A stretch of 64,000 nucleotides of DNA, from assembly GCF_900188105.1 (NCBI RefSeq), contig NZ_FZNP01000005.1, positions 434,001-498,000 on the forward strand, given 5' to 3'. The notes under the pieces are model-generated. The model was not told the origin of the DNA. It ran no database searches and worked only from the letters and a program-made list of their open reading frames with translations. Made by a program: the position numbers and the translations under genes. The DNA comes from Actinomadura mexicana. Its GTDB lineage: Bacteria > Actinomycetota > Actinomycetes > Streptosporangiales > Streptosporangiaceae. Position 1 is the first letter of the stretch; each line of letters starts with the position of its first letter. Positions 59,878-64,000 of this stretch are shown here, one piece after another.

Positions 59878-60744
59878 TCAGGAGGCGATCGACCAGCCGG
59901 CCGGGCCCGTCTCGTGCTCGCGCGTGAGGCGCCTGGCCCGCCGGGCGTCCGGCGAGTACCGGAACCGCTCCGGGACGACCTGCGTGGTGCGGTAGAGGCC
60001 CTTCAGCGTCACCGTCGCGGCCAGGTCCGAGGTCGGCAGCCCCGGCAGCCCGTACATGCGGCGGGCCCAGCGCGGCAGCGTCGACACGACCAGCACCCCG
60101 ATGCCGGGAGCGGCGATCTTGAGCGGCAGCAGCGGCCGCGGCACGGCCGGGCTGAACATGCGGCGCAGCCCCTCGCGCGCCTCCCGGCACGCCCAGATCC
60201 GCCGCCGCATGCCGGCGTAGTAGTCCCGCATCTCCGCGACGGTGGCCGGCACGTCCGCCGGGTCGAGGCCGACGACCGCGGCGGCGCGGCGCTGCTCGTC
60301 CACGAACGCGTCGGCCTCGCGGGCGGTCAGCGGCACCCCGGCGCGGCGGGCCACGTCCAGGTAGGAGTCGACCTCGCCCATGTGGACCCACAGCAGGTTC
60401 TCGGGGTCGTCCACCGGGAACGTCTCGCCGGTGCGCATGTCGAGGCCGGTCAGCTTGGAGTGCAGCCGGCGGACGCGGCGGCCCACCCGCTCGACCTCCT
60501 CGTGCGTGCCGTAGGTGCGGACGCGGACGAACTCGACCGTCCGGAGGAGCCGCGCCCAGGCGGCGGAGGGGTCCATGAGCTCGGAGTTCTGCGCGGTCCC
60601 CCACATCGTGCGCGGGTGCAGCGCCTGGAGCAGCAGCGCCCGGATCCCGCCGACGATCAGCACGGGCTCGCCCATGACGTGCCAGGTCACCGAGCCCGGT
60701 CCGAACAGCCCGTGATCCGCCCTCTCCTCGCTCGCCTCGTGCAC
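59878..60744 (-). CDS. Oxygenase MpaB family protein (DUF2236)
   Basis: This 288-residue protein has a GTG start at 60744. It matches the ER-bound oxygenase MpaB/Lcp (DUF2236) family: GPGSVTWHVMGEPVLIVGGIRALLLQALHPRTMWG at the N-terminus, with the His that may bind haem, FVRVRTYGTHEEVER, GETFPVDDPENLLWVHMGEVDSYL with a second His, and a conserved RxxW-like C-terminal part. The family includes latex-clearing protein and mycophenolic acid MpaB, which cleave double bonds oxidatively; most members are unstudied. Its substrate is unknown. It is encoded just after the DHA2 pump, in convergent orientation. Confidence 0.86.
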   Translation of the reverse strand: MHEASEERADHGLFGPGSVTWHVMGEPVLIVGGIRALLLQALHPRTMWGTAQNSELMDPSAAWARLLRTVEFVRVRTYGTHEEVERVGRRVRRLHSKLTGLDMRTGETFPVDDPENLLWVHMGEVDSYLDVARRAGVPLTAREADAFVDEQRRAAAVVGLDPADVPATVAEMRDYYAGMRRRIWACREAREGLRRMFSPAVPRPLLPLKIAAPGIGVLVVSTLPRWARRMYGLPGLPTSDLAATVTLKGLYRTTQVVPERFRYSPDARRARRLTREHETGPAGWSIAS

Positions 60745-60830
60745 CTCGACCGCCTTCCGCCGCCGCGGCCGGGCGCGCCGCCCGCGCCGCGTAATCGGAG
60801 GCTTACCCTGCCATGACGGCCGTCACACGA

Positions 60831-61193
60831 TCAATCCCGGTCGTCCTCGGCGATCGCCTCGTCCTGCTCCCCGGGCTCGGTCTGCTCGGTGATCCAGGCG
60901 AGGTAGTCCATGCTGCCCGCCACCACCGGCGTCGCGATGATCTCGGGGGTGTCGTAGCTGTGCCCCTCGGTGATCAGGGAGGCCAGCTCGTCGAACCGGT
61001 CGGCGGAGGTCTTGAACAGCACCATCCACTCCTCCGCCGACTCGATCTCGCCCTCCCACCAGTAGGTGCTGGCCATCGGGCCCACCAGCTGCGCGCAGGC
61101 CGCGAGCCGCTCGGCGACCGCCGACCGGGCCAGCTCGGCGGCCTCGGCCCGGGAGTCGGTCGTGGTGGTCACCTGCACGTACGAGTGCGCCAT
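60831..61193 (-). CDS. cutA: CutA divalent-cation tolerance protein
   Basis: This 120-residue ferredoxin-like trimeric protein of the CutA1 family starts at the ATG at 61193 behind GGGAAGGAG. VTTTTDSRAEAAELARSAVAERLAACAQLVGPMASTYWWEGEIESAEEWMVLFKTS and HSYDTPEIIATPVVAGSMDYLAWI are the conserved core. The family was named for copper tolerance, but its true role is unclear; it may be a regulatory or scaffold protein. It lies downstream of ggt on the same strand, 52 bases away, and may be co-transcribed. Confidence 0.93.
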   Translation of the reverse strand: MAHSYVQVTTTTDSRAEAAELARSAVAERLAACAQLVGPMASTYWWEGEIESAEEWMVLFKTSADRFDELASLITEGHSYDTPEIIATPVVAGSMDYLAWITEQTEPGEQDEAIAEDDRD

Positions 61194-61245
61194 GGCACGA
61201 CTCCTTCCCGATCGCGGTCCGGGCACGCCCCCGGGTAGGCAAGTG

Positions 61246-63153
61246 TCAACGGGCCGGACGGACGACGAGCGCGCTGCCGCCGCCCCGCCGGGTCGGCTCG
61301 GCGACCGCCTGGACGAGCCCGGGCCGCAGGAACTCCAGCCCGGTCGCGGCGCCGATCACCCCCAGCGGCGGGCCCGGGAACAGCTCCAGCCGGTGCCCGC
61401 GGGCGGCGAGGTCGCGGCCGTACCGGTCGATGAACGCCTGCTCGGCGAAGACCTGCGGGGTGTTGCGCTGGGTGGCGCGCGGCGCGGCGAGCGCGGTGGG
61501 CAGGTCCATGCCGAGGTCGATGCGGTTCACCAGGATCTGCAGCACGGTGGTGATGATCGTCGAGCCGCCGGGCGTGCCGACCGCGAGCCGCGGGCGCCCG
61601 TCCTGGAGCACCAGGGTCGGGGCCATGCTGCTGCGCGGCCGCTTGTGCGGGCCGGGCAGGTTCGGGTCCGGCGCCCGGCCGGGCGCCGGCGGCTGGAAGG
61701 AGAAGTCGGTCAGCTCGTTGTTCAGCAGGAACCCGCGCCCCGGCACGGTGATGCCGCTGCCGCCGAACTGCTCGATCGACAGCGTGTAGGACACGACGTC
61801 GCCCCACTTGTCGGCGACGACGAGGTGGGTGGTCTGCGGGCCCTCGAACGCCAGCGCCCTGGTCTGGGTGCCCGGCGGGACGCACGCCTCGTAGCGGCCG
61901 TCGGGCGAACCGGGGGCGACCGGCGCGGGGGCGGCCTGGCCCGGCCTGATCTGGCAGGCGCGCTCGCGGGCGAACCCGGAGGACAGCAGTTCCTCCAGCG
62001 GCACGTCCACCTTGTCGGCGTCGCCGACGTAGCGGCCCCGGTCGGCGTAGGCGAGCTTGGACGCCTCCAGGTAGTAGTGCAGGGCCGTGACCGGGTCGCG
62101 CGGGTCGAGCCGGAAGTTGCCGAGGACGTTGAGCGCCTCCCCGACCGTGGAGCCGCCGGACGACGACGGCGGCATGCCGTACACGTCCGTTCCCCGGTAG
62201 GGGACGTGGGTGGGCTTGCGCTGCACCGCCCGGTAGGCGTCGAGGTCGCCGCGCTCCATCAGGCCGGGGCGGACGTCGCGGGTCGCCTTCGGGTCCACCG
62301 GCGGCCTGGCGACCGTCTTGACGATCTCCTTGCCGAGCCCGCCCCCGTAGAACCAGCCCGTGCCGCGCCTCGCCAGCTCCCGGTAGGTGCCGGCGAGGTC
62401 GGGGTTGCGGAAGACCGAGCCGACCTCGGGCACCTTCCCGCCGGGCAGGAACAGCTCGCGGGTCGGGACGATGTCGCGGAAGCGCGCCTCGTTCACCGCG
62501 GTCTGGTCGTGGAACTCCTGGTCGACGACGAAGCCCCGGTCCGCGACGCCGATCGCCGGGCGCAGCAGGGTCGCGAGGTCGCGGGTGCCGAAGCGGCGCA
62601 GCGCGAGGTCCCACTGGGCGAGGGTGCCGGGCACCCCGACGCCCAGCCCGCTGGTGACGGCCTGGTCGAACGGCAGCGGCCTGCCCGTCGCCGGGTCGAC
62701 GAAGGAGTCCTGGCGCATCCGCCCCGGCGCGAACTCGCGGCCGTCGAGCGCGTGGACGCGGCGCGTCCTGGCGTTGTAGTACGTGATGTAACCGCCGCCG
62801 CCGATGGCCGACACGTACGGCTCGGTGACCCCGAGCGTCGCGGCGGACGCGACCGCCGCGTCCATCGCGTTGCCGCCGCGCTGCAGAACCTTCAGAGCCG
62901 TCCGGCTGGCGTCCGGGTCGACCGTGGAGACCGCGCCGCCGAATCCGGTCGCGACCGCCTGCTTGGCCGGCGGGGCCGGGTGCCCCGGCGCGAGCCTGGG
63001 GACGGGCGCGGCGCCCGCGGCGGCGGGGACGGTGAGGGACGCGGCGACCGCCAGCGCGGCCACGGCGGCCGTGCGGCGCCGGTTGCGCGATCGCCCCGGC
63101 GGCGCCGGGGGACGGGACGGGGACGCTTGCGAGGACGACGAGGAGCGCAACAC
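61246..63153 (-). CDS. ggt: Gamma-glutamyltransferase
   Basis: This 635-residue exported proenzyme has a GTG start at 63153 behind GGAGGTCC. The N-terminus is basic with a hydrophobic segment ending at AGAAP (about 25-50), a signal peptide. The body keeps NAMDAAVASAATLGVTEP, GGGGYITYY, and FYGGGLGKEIV; the self-cleavage nucleophile is Thr in QTTHLVVADKWGDVVSYTLSIEQFGGSGI; PRSSMAPTLV and GTPGGSTIITTVLQILVN complete the small subunit. It removes gamma-glutamyl groups from glutathione-like peptides or polyglutamate outside the membrane. It may feed amino acids to the neighbouring permease. Confidence 0.95.
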   Translation of the reverse strand: MLRSSSSSQASPSRPPAPPGRSRNRRRTAAVAALAVAASLTVPAAAGAAPVPRLAPGHPAPPAKQAVATGFGGAVSTVDPDASRTALKVLQRGGNAMDAAVASAATLGVTEPYVSAIGGGGYITYYNARTRRVHALDGREFAPGRMRQDSFVDPATGRPLPFDQAVTSGLGVGVPGTLAQWDLALRRFGTRDLATLLRPAIGVADRGFVVDQEFHDQTAVNEARFRDIVPTRELFLPGGKVPEVGSVFRNPDLAGTYRELARRGTGWFYGGGLGKEIVKTVARPPVDPKATRDVRPGLMERGDLDAYRAVQRKPTHVPYRGTDVYGMPPSSSGGSTVGEALNVLGNFRLDPRDPVTALHYYLEASKLAYADRGRYVGDADKVDVPLEELLSSGFARERACQIRPGQAAPAPVAPGSPDGRYEACVPPGTQTRALAFEGPQTTHLVVADKWGDVVSYTLSIEQFGGSGITVPGRGFLLNNELTDFSFQPPAPGRAPDPNLPGPHKRPRSSMAPTLVLQDGRPRLAVGTPGGSTIITTVLQILVNRIDLGMDLPTALAAPRATQRNTPQVFAEQAFIDRYGRDLAARGHRLELFPGPPLGVIGAATGLEFLRPGLVQAVAEPTRRGGGSALVVRPAR

Positions 63154-63543
63154 CGGACCTCCAGACGAACGCGGCGACCCTACGGTGCCACCGATCTTCG
63201 GCCCGCGCCAGCGTCCGCACCGGCCGACCCCGGTCCCGCCCGGTCCCGCCCGGTCGGCGGGCCGAATGACTTAAAGATCATTAAGCGCTTTCCGCTTCGG
63301 AAATGAGGCGTATTCGCTCGGAACGCTCCATCGGAAAGGGACTCGGCCTCCCTGCGCCGAGCGTGAGGGATCCGCTGCGACACGTCGCCGACCTGCGATG
63401 CTTGGCAGGATCCGACAACCGCCTGACCACACTAATCACCCACAAAATGTTGCTATTTTGCCCATACCTGGTGAATTCTTAGGGACTTCAGCAAGCCTTC
63501 ACCTCGCGAACAGCGGCGCGGGTTCAGGCTCCGGGGACCTCCT
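63154..63543. other. Gene-free region between ggt and permease
   Basis: These 390 bases hold no credible gene. Seen: tandem 10-bp CGGTCCCGCC units at about 63241-63250 and before; a CTTAA/TTAAG palindrome with a 6-base spacer (63270-63285); a TTTCCG/CGGAAA hairpin at about 63290-63303; and an AT-rich block with CAAAAT (63444-63449) and ATTTTG (63456-63461). The promoters of both divergent genes should lie here. I looked for c-di-AMP, glycine and T-box-like patterns and did not find one. Confidence 0.5.
63444..63461. promoter_or_regulatory. AT-rich palindrome upstream of the permease
   Basis: CAAAAT and ATTTTG are perfect 6-bp arms around a 6-base spacer in an AT-rich block, about 83 bases before the permease ATG. 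It could be an operator or promoter-proximal site; no regulator gene is adjacent. Confidence 0.4.
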
Positions 63544-64000
63544 ATGACCTTGGACATGCGCATGCGCAACAACATGTTCCGCCGGCTGCCGGTCGAGCGG
63601 GCGACCGGCAGGCTCTACGGCGGCCGGCACCGGCTCCGCGTGGTCTACCGGACCCGCGATCTCGTCGTGCTCGGCCTCGGCGTCATGATCGGATCCGGCA
63701 TCTTCAAGATCGCCGGCGAGCAGGCGTCCTCCACGGCGGGGCCCGGCGTGCTCGTGTCGTTCCTCATCGCGGGCGGCGTGTGCGTGCTGGCGGCGCTCGC
63801 CTTCGCCGAGCTCTCCTCGATCATCCCGGTCGCGGGCAGCGCCTACTCCTTCGCCTACGTCGCGTTCGGCGAGGTCTGGGCGTGGGTCGTCGGCTGGGCC
63901 CTGATCATGGAGCTGCTGCTGGCCGCCTCGGTGCTCGCCCGGGTCTGGTCCCTCTACGCGACGCAGGCGCTGCACGACTTCGGGGTGCCGATCCCGAGCG
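63544..64000 (+). CDS. APC-family amino acid permease, N-terminal part
   Basis: The gene starts at about 63544 (ATG; others follow at residues 5 and 7) and runs off the right edge, giving about 152 residues. VVYRTRDLVVLGLGVMIGSGIFKIAGEQASSTAGPGVLVSF holds helix 1 with the GSGIF substrate motif of APC-superfamily transporters, cationic amino acid transporter (CAT) branch. LAALAFAELSSIIPVAGSAYSFAYVAFGEVWAWVVGWALIMELLL covers helices 2 and 3. The N-terminus is cytosolic and Arg-rich. The substrate is an amino acid, type unknown. It is divergent from ggt. Confidence 0.9.
   Translation, partial: MTLDMRMRNNMFRRLPVERATGRLYGGRHRLRVVYRTRDLVVLGLGVMIGSGIFKIAGEQASSTAGPGVLVSFLIAGGVCVLAALAFAELSSIIPVAGSAYSFAYVAFGEVWAWVVGWALIMELLLAASVLARVWSLYATQALHDFGVPIPS

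Noticed and set aside
63154-63543. c-di-AMP (ydaO) or other amino acid riboswitch before the permease
   Set aside because: I looked for the conserved ydaO, glycine and T-box core sequences and could not align any; only simple palindromes are visible.

Overview
The window is chromosomal DNA of a high-GC actinomycete. The best fit is a member of the Thermomonosporaceae, such as Actinomadura or a close relative. That placement is inferred from very high GC, frequent GTG starts, glnA next to an RDD membrane protein, the glnE-glnA2 pair, F420 metabolism, CsoR and a GlnR-type nitrogen operator. I saw no rRNA, tRNA, CRISPR array, insertion sequence, phage module or origin. About 58 protein genes fill nearly all of it. 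Three stretches over 300 bases lack a gene: 3090-3405, 25350-25810 and 63154-63543.

Region by region. 1-1.7 kb: start of an RDD protein, a four-half-site GlnR box and glnA. 1.9-6.7 kb looks accessory: a protein of five internal repeats with no family I recognise, a conserved hypothetical beside an XRE/TPR-like regulator, and a class II Fic enzyme. 6.8-13 kb: SNF2 helicase, OsmC-like protein, a small exported protein, an exported alpha/beta hydrolase and a PAP2-type membrane enzyme. 13-20 kb: glnE and glnA2, then a polar amino acid ABC transporter. 20-23.5 kb: an orphan terpene cyclase and a divergent ArsR-MFS efflux pair around a perfect palindrome. 23.5-31.3 kb: nadE, a structured non-coding stretch, a PAS-GAF-SpoIIE-ATPase regulator, a TetR-DHA2 efflux pair and panB. 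31.3-38.9 kb: a small winged-helix/membrane-protein pair, a K+ channel, F420:NADPH reductase, methionine aminopeptidase with a tiny Cys/His protein beside it, an HhH membrane protein, a LigD phosphoesterase fused to a decayed ligase domain, and a YdjM-like protein. 39-46.7 kb: a response regulator-kinase-GerMN lipoprotein operon, a GT-C-like membrane protein, a baeRF protein and a NarL-type two-component pair. 46.7-54 kb: CopC and CopD-CtaG, a DUF5685-like protein with a very Cys-rich tail, an XRE/TPR regulator, a lone PucR HTH domain and a purine permease. 54-64 kb: glycerate kinase, alanine dehydrogenase, a histidine phosphatase, CsoR, a MarR-DHA2 pair around a long inverted repeat, an MpaB-like protein, cutA, gamma-glutamyltransferase and the start of an amino acid permease.

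Nitrogen is the recurring theme: glnA with its GlnR box, the adenylyltransferase glnE, a second glutamine synthetase without the adenylylation tyrosine, an amino acid importer, glutamine-dependent nadE, ald, ggt and a purine permease. A second theme is efflux pumps paired with dedicated repressors (ArsR, TetR, MarR), each with a readable operator. All functions are inferred from the sequence and from knowledge of the families; nothing was searched or computed.
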